Program-made: the position numbers and the translations under genes
Assembly (NCBI GenBank): GCA_032209605.1
Contig: JASFXZ010000037.1
Coordinates: forward strand, 1 to 64,000
DNA from: Mactromeris polynyma
Lineage: Eukaryota > Mollusca > Bivalvia > Venerida > Mactridae
Reading direction: 5' to 3'
DNA length: 64,000 bases
Part shown: positions 1 to 11,755 of the stretch, one piece after another
Layout: each line of letters starts with the position of its first letter
Position numbering within the stretch: the first letter of the stretch is position 1
The notes under the pieces: generated by a model
Databases searched by the model: none
What the model was told of the DNA's origin: nothing
The model's input: the letters and a program-made list of their open reading frames with translations, nothing else

Positions 1-3000
1 GTTTTAGTTTTTTTACCCCTGCCCTTACCCTTTCTGCTACACGCGGAGCAGAACCATTTGCTGTTTTTGCGTTTGAAAAACGCCTCATCACCAGTGAGAC
101 CTACACATGCATAATGAAACCATAGGTTGCATTTATCGCATCCTATACTACACTGCTGGGTGTCCGTCGGATCTTCCTCACAAACACGATCACAAACATT
201 ACAAATGAAGATATCTTCTGGTGTTGTATCAGTCTTTTGCCGTTTGCTTTGGCGATCACCTACTGCAGATATTTTTGTGCGCAATGCCTGCTTTTTCCTT
301 CTAGGAATAGCCTGTTTAAACTGTTTTAAAGCATCAACGAGTGCCAGTCTGAGAAAATGCTCAGTTATGTCTTTAAAGAGCTCTGCTACTAGGTCCATTA
401 AAATCTCGTCCTCCAAATTCGTTCCCTGCCCTGACATAAAGAGACTGATCCAGTACGATAATAAATCATTGTCAGTGTCAACTGCTGCCCTACAAATACT
501 GTGAATCTGTTCTAGATGAAGATGCAAATTTTCATGTGTTAAGCGTGATTGTAATAGAATGTTCAAATTTTTGAAGAAAAAAAAAACTTCATCACTAACT
601 ACTGTAAGTCCGTGACTTTTGTTTTGTTTTGAACTAATTTCGGCCATCGATGGATCATTTGATCCAACATCATCTTCACTAACCTGAAGTGCTTTAAGCA
701 TTTTGTCTTTATAGTAATTTGAGTCTCTTACCGATTTGCTGTTTTTTTTAGTAGAACCCAAACTTCGGTCCACCGAGGCTCTCAATCGTTTTCTAATTTT
801 GTTTACACACGCCCCTGCAATATAGCGGATCTTGGCACTGGCAGCATCTGAAATTTCTTCACTACTGGAAGCTGATGCTCCAGACTGTTTTGCAAGAACA
901 GTTTCTTTTTTATCACGTATTATCCGTTCTAACAGCCAGAACGATAGTTTAGAAGAGAGTTTGTTCTGAAGTTTCGAGATATTTTTTACACCAAACAAAA
1001 GGCAAATCGCTTTCGCATGTTCGCCTCCAACCAAAAATTTGTTTAAATGTTTGTAAGTAAGCATCCACTTTTGGTTGGTTTCAGTGCTGTTAGAGACACA
1101 TGCGTTTACTTTGAAATTGAGGAACTCCAGATGTTGTTTGAAATTATCGGATGCAATAAATTCAGGCGTTAGTAAATTTGCGAATGCGGTCGTTACGTTA
1201 CCAGATACGAAGTCATTCGCGTCATACTGGCATGGAGTCCTTGGTAAATCTTCCTGTGGTAATTCAGGGTCACTACCGTCGTCACTCGAAGAAATGTAAC
1301 ACTCAGTCGCAATAGAGTTTTCAATGAGACCTTGAATTAGCTTGCTGCAACAATTCATATCTTCATGTACAGTCTTAAATGGTTTACTGTAAAAGTCGTA
1401 AACGCCAACGGGATGTTTCATTTCCGCAGCTTGCATATTAAAGTTACAAATTCTAAGTCCCTGCTTTGAAACAGCTCTGCCAACTGCTACACCAAACTGA
1501 CCAGGTGCAAAGAATGACGCACAGTCCACTTCCAGGTTATCGATGGTTTGACCTTGTGCCCTGTGTACTGTTATGGCAAAACTTAATATTACGGGAATTT
1601 GTATTCGAGAAGCTAAAGTCCGGTTAGTATTCACGTCAAAAATGTCAAACCTTTCCGGCTGTAGCTGGTGCAATCTTCCGTTAAAGTTTATGATTGGATT
1701 ACAACCAAACTCTAGCTTTTCGACAAACCCTCGCTGACCGTTGAACAGATTACCACTTAGGTTCTTTAACAGAATGACTGGCGCCCTTTCCTTCAAAACC
1801 AAGGTCTTCGGAACGGCACTACCCAACAGAAGGTTTCGGTTACCTGAAACATAATTTTCCTGAATATAATACATGTATTTGCTAAGCGTACCTTCATTTA
1901 TTGAAGTTTACACAACCGTTATGGTCATTATGTCTCGCAGTTGAGAATTCAGGATTTTCAATTAAACTGGGGCACGTCACTTAGTAGAAATGAGAAATGG
2001 AAGTATGTATTGACTTTTTAAAAGTACTTTTATAATAAAGCTATATTGTAAATCTATAAGTAGTATTGGTGTTTTAGCGGGGGTACGCGCCTGGTGGGCC
2101 CCCATCTTGATACGCCCATGACGTGTTGCGCTATTGAAATTTTATAGTTCAGCATAATACGGTGACAATATTTATCCTCATACAGTTAGTTATTTAAAAA
2201 TAAAGACTGAATGGAGATGATCAAATTTAGCACCATTTCGAGATTGAAAATTAAATATAGAACTTGACCTTCGTCCGTTGCCCTGAATGTGAGACTATTC
2301 CCTTCAAACGTGTCTAGCATTTGATCGTTAACAACACGAACATCGAAGTTTGTGCCATGGAGTCTGGTAACTTGGTCGTCAGGGACACCCAATGGTTCGT
2401 TCAAACCCCGGAGTAATTGCACTGTTTCCGATGAGGGTGAGCCGTCACACAGCTCTTGTACAGCCACTGCTAGGTCTGCGTCCTTTTGTCGCATCACCTG
2501 TAACAAAAATATTATATTAAATCAATATTCACACGATAGCCTTTCGAGTTTCTACAACACTCCATTGTTAGAAATAGCTTATTACAATAGTACTACAAGA
2601 AAACCATTGATGCAAAGCATCAAAGGGCGACGCAAAGTGAATGTTATGAAATTGTGATTGATATAATTAATGTTTAGATGAAACAATAGGTGTTGCAAGT
2701 TGTGATAGTGATTTTTTAAGAATACATTTATATGAAATTTCAAGCATCTTATGTTGATCAATTGCTTAATTGTACACCTGTACTGTACCTTTCGAAGTTG
2801 TAAGTGGTGCGGAAATGCTATATCAAACAACGGACTTTTGAAACAGTGCTCTCCCTCATCACCCAAGTATCTATTCGGAACAGGGGGAAGCTGTTTGAAG
2901 TCTCCGCTACCAATGACCTGGATTTTAAAATGAAACATTAACTACAGTTTTACCATTAATAGAATGGACTTGTATATGTTTATTCAAACGTACTATTGAG

Positions 3001-6000
3001 CAAACATTACATCTTATTCTTCGGTTACTTGAGCAAATATACACTGAGTAACATATTGTTGTACAGTTAAGTCTCATATCTAAATACATGCTTTTTCAAA
3101 ACTGTCTTTGGTTTCTTGTGAATCCTTGAATATCTTTTATTGTTACCTTCTTAAATAAAGATTGTATTATTATAATCATTATCATTGTATCTGTTACCTG
3201 AACACCGCCAAAACAAAGATCGTTTTTCTTGACGTGACGACAAGCGAATTCCAACATCTCGAATGTTTTCTGTGACAACATGCTGATTTCATCGATAACG
3301 AGACAATCTGACGATGCTATCCTCTGTTTGGCTGATGCGAACATGTCATCATGATCGTACATCTCCATCAACTTCTCATGACTAAAACGTCCATCCCTAA
3401 TCCCTGACCAATGATGTAGGGTAGTTGCGTTCATTCCTAGCTGCATGCTAGCCATCCCAGTTGTGGCAGTGACGGAAACTGATTTTATTTTCGACAATGT
3501 GCGAATTATTTCCCTAAAAAAAACACATCAAGAGCTTATACAACAACTGTATAATTAAACGATTGATAAACTTTTAAGGGCATTTTTTTCAAATAGATAG
3601 TTTTAACTTATCATCTGCCATGGAATAAGGAAGTAGTCAAATGTAATCGTTTAAAAAAGTAGTTTGATTTTTGTTGTTGCTTTAATCTAAATTAGCATTG
3701 TAAGATTTGTCAGAATCGAAATAGTTTCGCTTTATGTTGTTTATCAGCCCATAGAAGAAACGATTTATCGTTCATGTGCGTATATATAAAAGCTTGAGGT
3801 CGTTAGGACATTCTAATTTTAATATCGATATCTCTATTGTTACAGGTTGGCAGTAAACGTTCAACAAAAGATTGGGTGTGTAAGCTCGATAGGTGAATTG
3901 CACGAAAAGTGCAAAACGTTAAGACCGCAGCCTACGAGAGATGTGGTTGCCAAGATGATTAAAGCCTTATTCAATGTGGAATCATTTATACATTATCAAG
4001 GCGGTGAAAAACAGATTGTGTATAACAACCTTACAATAAACAAAAACATTAGCCTATCTAACTCTGGTGTACTACTCCCATCTTTTTGCAATATATCCGT
4101 CCAGACAGACTGTAGATACCAGTTTCAGTGCCCAGTAAATTACTTTGTTAATGGAAACCAACTCATGGGCACGGTTTCCTTTACGGACATGACGACTATG
4201 ATAAAAATCGCAAAGCAAATAATGGTATTGGAGTATGCGCTTCCTATTTGCCAGGATGTCATCGATGGCATTGTATTGGCACTCCAAACTTTAAGGTTGT
4301 GTAATGGTGTACCCGCTGATGGGAAGCTACCCAAAACTTTCCAAGTGGAGAATGTGTCTTTTTTGGACCAAACGTCTGTGAGTAAAATTGGCCGTTCAGC
4401 ACGTTGCAAAATGATACTTCCATTTCTTGGTAAGACGGACACATGTACCACCTGTAACGACTCATTCACACAGTTCAGAAAACGCTCCCGATCATCTGAG
4501 AATTCAATATGTACTGAACATTCTCAGTTGCGTGTCTTTGAATCCGCTACCAATGGCGACCAACCGGCAAAACGGGCTCTAAGGGACATAACTTCAGAGA
4601 TCAACACTCAGCTGGAAGATTCTTCTGATACTGCAATTAACTTGTCATCAGAATCACATTCAGATATGGACACTATATTGAACAATATTATCCTAGACGG
4701 AAGCGCGGGACAATTTAAATTGTTGTTAGAGTCCCAATTAAGAAACAACAAAAGGGATATTGACGCCCGTCAAAGGCGATGGGATCCAAAAGTCATTAGT
4801 ATTTGTTTGGGGATACTTCTTCGGTCCCCACAAGCATACCAAACATTGAAAGACTCACAACTTTTTACACTACCATCAAGGAGAACGCTCCAATATTATA
4901 AAAATGTGATTAAACAAAAGCCCGGTTTCAATGCAGAAAACATTGATTGGATGAAAAGGCAAGCCGTGGCAGAGAACATTCCTGCTTTTGGGCTTCATGG
5001 TGGGCTGTTGATAGACGAGATGACAATTCAGGACGACTTAGTTATATCAAAAGATGGAGATAATTGGAATATTATTGGCCTTATTGACATGGGCGAGACT
5101 AATAATAATATAAAAGTGATCACTGGGGGGAAGAAGAAAGTGGAAATGGCGACTCACGCTCTCCAATATGTATTTCATGGATTTACTGGATTTAGGTAAG
5201 TCAATTTGTCCTACACGGTTGAACACTGTTTGCCGAATGTGTTCAAATGAGTTGATAGTTTGTGACTATAGATAGACGACGACAGAGACAGCACAGTGTG
5301 ATGATGAAAGATATTTCATGATAACAATACCTGTTATTGTTTCCATTGTCTTGATTATTGCAATATCTATGATGATGCTGACGACGACGGTGATGATGGT
5401 TTGCTTACGTTATTGGGTTTTAAGCTTGTTTTTTAAATAGTATTTCCGTCGTTATAGGCGGACCATCTTTCCTGGGAAGAACCAGTATTGAAAACCTTTC
5501 ACCGTATGCAACTGCATACTATGATGATGTTGATGATGATGATGGTTGCCATACACACTACCTCGTCGAAATTGCATTTTATAAATTCTAATATACGTAA
5601 AATGCGTATGACATGATATTTATACGAGTTTTATTTCAATTTATATTTTAGAAAAACTCGATTAGAAACGAAAAACGTTATAAATTTGAATATGTCATTT
5701 GCAGGTGGCCTGTGGTATATTTCGGCTCCAGCACAGCCACAGCCCATGAACTGTACACCACGTTTTGGGAGTGTGTCGATCAATTGGATGAGGTGGGATT
5801 CACGATTGACTACGTTATGCTTGACGGAGCTTCAACCAACCGATCTTTCATGAAAATGATGATGGAAACACCAAGGTCTATGAATTACATGTTTCCAAAT
5901 GTGTTCGATAAAAAACACTCTATATGTGCAATTCAAGACATTATGCATGTGTTGAAAAAACTGAGGAATAACTTAGAATCTAGTTGCTCGGACAATCGCT

Positions 6001-6980
6001 CGAAAGCCGGTAGATACCTAGTGCTTAATGAGGTTCCAGTTCTCTGGGAGCACTGGATCGAATGTTGGAGATTCAATTTCCAGCATGGATTCTCCATACA
6101 TCGAAAATTAACTGAGGAACATTTTTCATTAACACCTGCCTCAAAAATGAGAAACCATTTGGCGATACAAGTTCTTGATAAGGATATGTTGTTTCTTATG
6201 AAAAGTTACCAAAGTACTCTAAATCACCCAGACAGGCTGTCGTCATCAGTGGCCTTATTGGAGCACACTGCTCAATTAACTTCAATATTTTGTGACCACA
6301 ACAGGCCTATATCAAATATGTCGGACGAACGACTAAAAATATTAGGAAAGATTCTTACATTTTTTAATGCATGGGAAGCGCAGGTATTGGAATCAACCAG
6401 TTTTACAGTGAAGAAAAATCTTATGACTGAAGAAACGAGGGATGATTTAAATTCAGCAGTCTCCGGTTTTCGGTCGCTTTGTAGTATTCATGTTAAAGGT
6501 GGTAATTCAATTAACCCTGGGTATCTTAATTCCGATCTGATTGAAAATTTCTTTTGCCAGCAAAGAGGCATTCGCAATGGTTTAAATACCAATCCGACAC
6601 TTGCACAATATGGACCGTCAAAGACAGCTATTATACTTGGTCAGCATAGCATAAGCAGTAAAGCTAACTCCGGAACATCTACTTCAATGTATGCCGCGCT
6701 TAAGCCATGTCCACTTAATCCTCAGAGAAACAAAGCCCAGGTGATAAAGAGGCGTAGCATACGCATTTAATCTTTCATTGAAAAAGCGGTAAATCCTATT
6801 TCTACTGTTTAGTTTTAGCATATAGACAAACACCGCCGAAACAAATAATGGTTAATATAATTGAATAAAATTGCAAATGTTCACTTACCTCAGTGTGTGT
6901 GTTTTTCCTGTGCCACATGAACCTGTCAGTAGAAAACTGTGCCCTTTTGAGGCAACAGATATTGCTTCGAATTGCTCCAT
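1..6980 (-). CDS. PIF1-like SF1 DNA helicase with C-terminal PHD finger (3' end outside window)
   Basis: Five exons on the minus strand: 6980-6889, 3513-3198, 2917-2789, 2497-2269 and 1843 to beyond base 1. All junctions are GT-AG and keep phase, giving about 869 residues so far. The first exon starts at an ATG with an in-frame TGA two codons upstream and encodes Walker A (GSCGTGKT, residues 20-27). Exon 2 carries motif Ia (TATTGMAS) and Walker B (VIDEISML, near residue 101). Exon 3 has motif III (GDFKQLPPV), exon 4 the motif RQKDADLAVAVQEL, and exon 5 motifs V (ITVHRAQGQT) and VI (GVAVGRAV). A Cys4-His-Cys3 PHD finger lies at roughly residues 805-855 (CNVC, CDKC, WFHYAC, WFCSAC), followed by a basic tail. 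PIF1 helicases unwind DNA 5'-3' using ATP; PHD fingers usually read histone H3 tails. No HUH Rep domain is visible, so it is not a typical Helitron protein. Intron 1 (about 3.4 kb) holds a complete transposase gene on the other strand. The reading frame is undamaged. Confidence 0.85.
3781..3792 (+). promoter_or_regulatory. TATA box upstream of the transposase
   Basis: TATATATAAAAG lies 55-65 bases before the first coding exon. A start site about 30 bases downstream would fall before the TTACAG acceptor-like sequence at 3840-3845, so that sequence might be untranslated leader rather than a true acceptor. This is inferred from the motif only. Confidence 0.45.
3846..6770 (+). CDS. P-superfamily (P element/THAP9-like) DDE transposase
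   Basis: Two exons, 3846-5195 and 5705-6770, join in phase across a GT-AG intron (AG|G, giving GFTGFRWPVVYFG) to encode about 804 residues. The order of motifs is that of P-type RNase H-fold transposases: LIDEMTIQ (first catalytic Asp, codon at 5014), MLDGASTN (second Asp, codon at 5823), an Asp-x2-His motif IQDIMHVLKKLRNNL that marks the insertion-domain region, and NSDLIENFF followed by NTNPT (catalytic Glu, codon at 6543). All three acidic residues are present. A CTTC cysteine pair lies near residue 200, but no THAP zinc finger is seen. The 5' end is uncertain: a good acceptor (TTACAG) ends at 3845, so a short upstream exon may be missing; otherwise the first in-frame ATG is at 3955. The gene lies wholly inside intron 1 of the opposite-strand helicase. 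Intact frame and catalytic residues suggest recent activity or retention by selection. Confidence 0.85.
6864..6869 (+). terminator. Polyadenylation signal of the transposase
   Basis: AATAAA about 95 bases after the transposase stop and only 19 bases before the helicase Walker A exon (on the other strand). The two genes are packed very tightly at this end. Confidence 0.5.
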
Positions 6981-7852
6981 TTGTCATGTGTCCGTAAAGA
7001 CAAAAATAACTATCTCAGTGTTGTGCAACCCTATATGAGAGATTTACAACTACGTCAGTGTTATCCCATTAGAGAGTCTTTCTACATAAGAAACTGATGT
7101 AACAGGTGCATAGATTTCCCTTTATTTTACAAAATCATTATACACTATTACAAAATTCATAAAATCATTTTATTTATTTTTACTGTACACCATTTATACC
7201 GGAACACATGGTCAGTTGTGAATAATAATTAAAAAAAGGTCCGATGTGATGTTGGTCGAATAGTGCGTGGTCCGAATCCACTGTATTCACCTCTGAGATA
7301 AACTGTGACGTCACGGAATGGCTCCACCGATGAAAGTTGACAGCTTGAAAATCAGCGTAAATGGTGAATAGCTCCACGGAAACGTTGCGGACTTGTATGT
7401 TACCGATATCATCAGGTACACAAATTAGTTTTCAATCGTTTTGCCAAAGAATTTTGTGATCAGACTTCGTTACGTTGTGAAATGAAGTGGGGTGGGCAAT
7501 TTCGTGTGTACGATGCGTTGCATTCCTGGTGTTTTTATATACATATGAGAGAGCTACTATGGGTATTTCATCAATTTTTGTACTTTTTTGATAGAATTTC
7601 AAGTTCCTGTGGTACAATGTACCAGACATGGGATGTGAAATAATTTCAAATATTGTATGAAACCTTAATTGGATAACAAAAGGATGTAATTGACAAGTAA
7701 GAATAAATAAACGTAAACTATTGAGGTAACATCATTTGATGGGACCGCCGATTGTAAATTTGAGAAATTACGGACCAAACTGCAGACTAATTTGCACAAA
7801 TCAGGGCTAGTACATACCGGGTTATGAATCAACTTTACAACTTTAATAGATG

Positions 7853-7925
7853 GCCCTGTGGCTCAGTGGTTAACGCTGCTCACTACGAATCCGAAGGTCG
7901 TGGGTTCGATCCCTCGTCTCGCCGG
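7853..7925 (+). repeat. tRNA-derived SINE head
   Basis: Box A-like TGGCTCAGTGG and box B-like GGTTCGATCCC have the spacing of a tRNA gene. The acceptor stem (GGCCCTG against TCTCGCC) and anticodon stem do not pair, so this is a SINE promoter head rather than a working tRNA. The body runs on into the tandem repeat at 7980-8050. Confidence 0.6.
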
Positions 7926-7979
7926 ATAAAACAGAAATGCTTTTCAGTGTTTCCCACCTTACATAGTACTGGCATGTAA

Positions 7980-8050
7980 CCAGGAAAGTACTTGGTAGAT
8001 TCCAGGAAAGTATTGGGTAGATTCCAGGAAAGTATTGGGTTGGTGCCAGG
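7980..8050. repeat. Short tandem repeat, ~25-bp unit, about 3 copies
   Basis: The unit CCAGGAAAGTATTGGGTAGA (with small variants) occurs at 7980, about 8001 and about 8026, with a degenerate fourth start at 8046. It forms the distal part of the SINE body. Confidence 0.7.
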
Positions 8051-8167
8051 AAAATGGTAACTGTACGATAGGTCTAATTGACACTATAATTGGAAAACTC
8101 GCGTTGAAGTGAGTGTAACATTTCCTTGTATATAAGTTCATAATTTGAAGTTTAAGATGACACTTAT

Positions 8168-8349
8168 TTACGGTTTACACAAGGCAACAATTTGAAGCTC
8201 TAAATCTTCATCTTGCATATATGGGAACATCTGCTTCACCATTCCTACGGGTACCGCAACTACTGTGTCATCTATTGTTAAGAAGTAGAACTCATCTTCT
8301 TTCTGACATACACTTTCCACCTTATCAATTACTTCTTCTACTCGAGATT
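8168..8349 (-). CDS. Orphan terminal exon, unknown protein
   Basis: The open frame follows a strong acceptor (TTTTTTAACAG, exon starting at 8349, phase 1) and ends at TAA, giving about 60 residues: acidic N-terminal half, then EFYFLTIDDTVVAVPVGMVK and a C-terminus ending LQIVALCKP. The composition looks protein-like rather than random, but I do not recognise the family and found no upstream exon. It may be the end of a gene whose other exons are far upstream, or a fossil exon. Confidence 0.35.
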
Positions 8350-9100
8350 CTGTTAAAAAACAACAGTATAGGTATATTGTTAGAAATAAAGTTTTAAAAC
8401 AGCCATTCAATTTGCTGATCGTGTATCTGAAGACATCAATTTGAAGTTGTCATGAGAAGATTATCTTAATTTAGATTCTCCATCTATCAGTATCATTGGC
8501 AGTGTTTTCCGTGGACTTTTAAAATTGAAGGCCATTGCAATTTTATATCCGAGGGTAACTTCCAAATATTGGAGGTCAAAAGGGAATATGCTATATCGAG
8601 TCGACGCTTATGTACTTAATCTATGACACATTTAGTCTGCATGTAATAATTTAGTTTTTGTAGCCTACAACAGCAATAATGACGTTACAACGCACAATCG
8701 TTCAAATATATGTATATGAAATGGTGGCTTCTGGTGTATTTCAGGGACAACATGTTAAGACTAATTCTCGAGAATGCACTAGTATTATCTTGTAAAAAAT
8801 ACAGAACGTCCAAATCATACAAGTACCAACATTTTAACAAATTTCCAGGGGACAGCCCCTCCTGTACCTACTCCCAGTCAGCCTTCAGTACAAATCCTTG
8901 TCACAAGTGAATAAGGGGCTATTTCGTCATAAACTCTGTGAAATAGTGTAGATATTAAAACTTTCGAGTTGATTTGGCAGAAGTTGACTATTTTAATGTC
9001 CAAATTGAACGTTAGCACACTTATAAACTGTATTAACTGGTTACCGCCTAAAGTATATACTTAAACTACTAACAGGTTTATGCATGCTCCCTGAAATACA

Positions 9101-10141
9101 GGGCGAATTTGTTTTGCAAGACCTAGTTAAGGTTTGAGGTTTCAGTTTTGTTGTAGTTTGGTTGAAAAACTTACACCAGTTATGATTAAGATTGGTTTGC
9201 AAACAAACAGATGGTTTAGTCGAATAAAAATGACCCATTTGATTTTGATTGTATACGAACTTAGTGTCAGAAGACCATAACGATTTAGTTGACACAGTCG
9301 CATCAAATCACATTTCATTTACTGCAGTTTTGTGATTGCAGACAGATTGGTGCTCGATAAGAAAGTCAGAGTTGAGAACTATGTTACTTCTGTTTTGCAA
9401 CATTACAATGTGGACGATTCTATAGCCAGGTTCCGATTAAGCAGACATACATTTGACCTGTACGTTCGACTGTAGGTTGGTGATTTACAATAACATACAT
9501 TTACTACATTCAAACCAATCGTTGTAGCTTAATGCGCAAAATATATATACAATGTACATGCATGTTTATGTTTCAAGTGGTGTAACATAACAAAAGGAAA
9601 AATGTAATCTCCAGTACATGACTAATTTGTCGTTTTTATGTACGTTAAGGTATTTGTATTAGCTATTTCAATAACGTCTAAGTAGTTATGTTTCAAATTC
9701 AAATATCTCTTTCAGAAACATGATACGCCTTATAACAATTGCATTCATTTTGCAATTTGGTTCACTGTGTGCAGTCATTGTGATACGGTGGGCCAGGGAT
9801 ACGAAACAAAACATGAGTGACTGTTAGCCGTAACTGAACGCAGTGTTAGGCTCAAATATTCGCGTGCTACCTCTGAGTTGCGATAGCGAGTGATATGGAA
9901 CGTGTTTCGCTATCACACCGGTCAATAGCAAAACTCGCACGCTGTTTCGTAACGTTTTGGACTGATAGCCTTTACTGAACGCAAGGCTAGAGGTAGTTCG
10001 GTCAGTTTGACTAAACAGTTTAAGATTTGTTATAAACAAATACAGAAACTTGTTTTAGTTGAAACCCAGTTGGTTAAAACAAATGCAAGGTTTGACAAAC
10101 CAGTTTGGTTTCAAACCGGTTTGGTACAAACAAATTCGCCC
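9101..10141. mobile_element. Possible ~1.04-kb non-autonomous element with short TIRs
   Basis: GGGCGAATTTGTTT at 9101 is matched by its inverted copy ending at 10141, flanked on both sides by ACA (possible 3-bp target duplication). Both ends continue into GTTTGG-rich sequence. Inside, a 35-codon frame at 9720-9827 starts with a hydrophobic stretch, but I would not call it a gene. The element has not been matched to a second copy in this window, so the call rests on the end symmetry alone. Confidence 0.4.
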
Positions 10142-11494
10142 ACAATAAATGTGTTTTTTATCTCCGACATTCAATAATTGGCTGTGAGCGTAGAAAAATG
10201 GCACAGAAATCACAATTGAATTTATTACACGAGCACATTATTTAATTATTTGCCTCTATAAAAAACTTTTTGACATAAAGTTGTGTTCCATAGTTTTCAA
10301 GTATAGCGTTTTGAAAAATCACCGTATCATGTGTATGGCTTGTCACGTTTTATGGACGGTAATGTCGAGACCTACCCATAATTAGTGGTGCAAATTCTTA
10401 AGAGTCAGAATATTCTCGAATTCTATAATGAAGACTAATAAATAAAAGTTTATGATGATAATTAACATTCATGACCGGATGTAGTTGTGTATTCATGTAA
10501 TTTGTTTCAATTTAGATTTTCTTGAAACACCTATATCAATTAAACGGTTAAAGGTAGATATTCTTCTTTTTTATCAAAACACACTAAGAAATAATATTGA
10601 AAAAGGCACGATAATGCCTTCATACGGACATACTAAAAAATACTGCATTATAACTTTTCTTAGAAGTTTCCTGGAATTGCAAAACAGATATTTCCTATAT
10701 GCAAGCGCTAACACGGCACGTACGTCGTGATATAAACTCCTGTATCGGACTTGTGTATTTGTGGTTTTGGGAACATGTGGACAAACTGTACGTAGGCATT
10801 TGCTAATGTTTATGACTAAGCTAACTCCAAAAAGACCTTCAATATATTTACCTTTAAAAATACAGAAACTGATGATAAATTATCATAATTCGTGCTTTTA
10901 TGTAGATTCTGGATTAGAGCGATACATGTATTCAAATAGGCTACCAACCAACATTTAACACAGTGTATTTTGCATATCACATTGCAAAACTTGCTTGTAT
11001 GAAAGGACCACAATTATGATGGTGTCTTATTACTCAATCTTTTGAATTAATTTAATTTTCCTTATGATTCGGTAAAGTTTAAATGTATTAAGAAAGCATA
11101 CAGGTATAGTGTTTCGTCGCGGTAATGCGAACGTATTCAACATACAAAGAAAAGCCTTATAAGCGTGTTTAAGTTTGAATGCAAATTCTTTATACTACGA
11201 GGAAAATGTAATTTAAAGATTAAGGCATTTTGAAATGCAATTCTTATAAGGAAAATGTGAAAATATGAAGTAGGCTTGCTTGTTCTAAAAAACAAAATTA
11301 TTTTATTTTGCAAAACTTTAGGCCCAAGTATTACATTCCATTCCATAAATTATTGAATTGTTTAAAATTATTTAAGTACTTTTATTTTCACTACTTCACA
11401 CTAAAACAACACCACGACAGATCTCTGTCTCTGTTACGTATGGTGCTCAATAATCTGTGTTTACAGGAATTTGAAAGCGCCTGTCTGATGTAGA

Positions 11495-11755
11495 GTGAAA
11501 AGCATACGATTCTTCTAGACGGTCTCAAAGCCGACGAGAACAACAGGGGGCCAATTGTTATTGCACTTGCTTCCGCTATACTGGTAGTATACTGTAAACA
11601 AGAGGTAATCGACCATAAATCAATGTACTGTTAAAAGAATAGTAACCTTAACACCTTATTAGTGGGTATAATTTTATATTAGCAATACAGAAAAAGGTCA
11701 CTCCAAAGCCGACTGGGGGGCCAGGGCCCCCCGGTGGATCCGGGCCTGGATTTTC
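11495..11755 (+). repeat. Dispersed repeat, copy 1
   Basis: It shares CAATTGTTATTGCACTTGCTTCCGC-like sequence, and a CGACTGGGGG...CCGGTGGATCCGGGCCTGG block, with the reverse complement of 61490-61690. Identity is imperfect and boundaries are approximate. No coding content was recognised. Confidence 0.45.

Larger units (their letters stand above)
6981..8167. other. Non-coding stretch upstream of the helicase
   Basis: No convincing exon was found. It would contain the helicase promoter and, if the helicase-transposase pair is one mobile element, its right end. It also holds a tRNA-derived SINE head and a short tandem repeat, listed separately. Short open frames here lack splice context and family motifs. 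Confidence 0.5.

Noticed and set aside
2352..2933. Plus-strand frames upstream of the transposase as a missing THAP exon
   Set aside because: They are antisense to helicase exons 3 and 4 and lack the C2CH pattern of THAP fingers.
1..6980. Helitron as the source of the helicase
   Set aside because: No HUH Rep nuclease motif, and the transposase present is of the DDE P type on the opposite strand. The missing 3' end leaves a small doubt.
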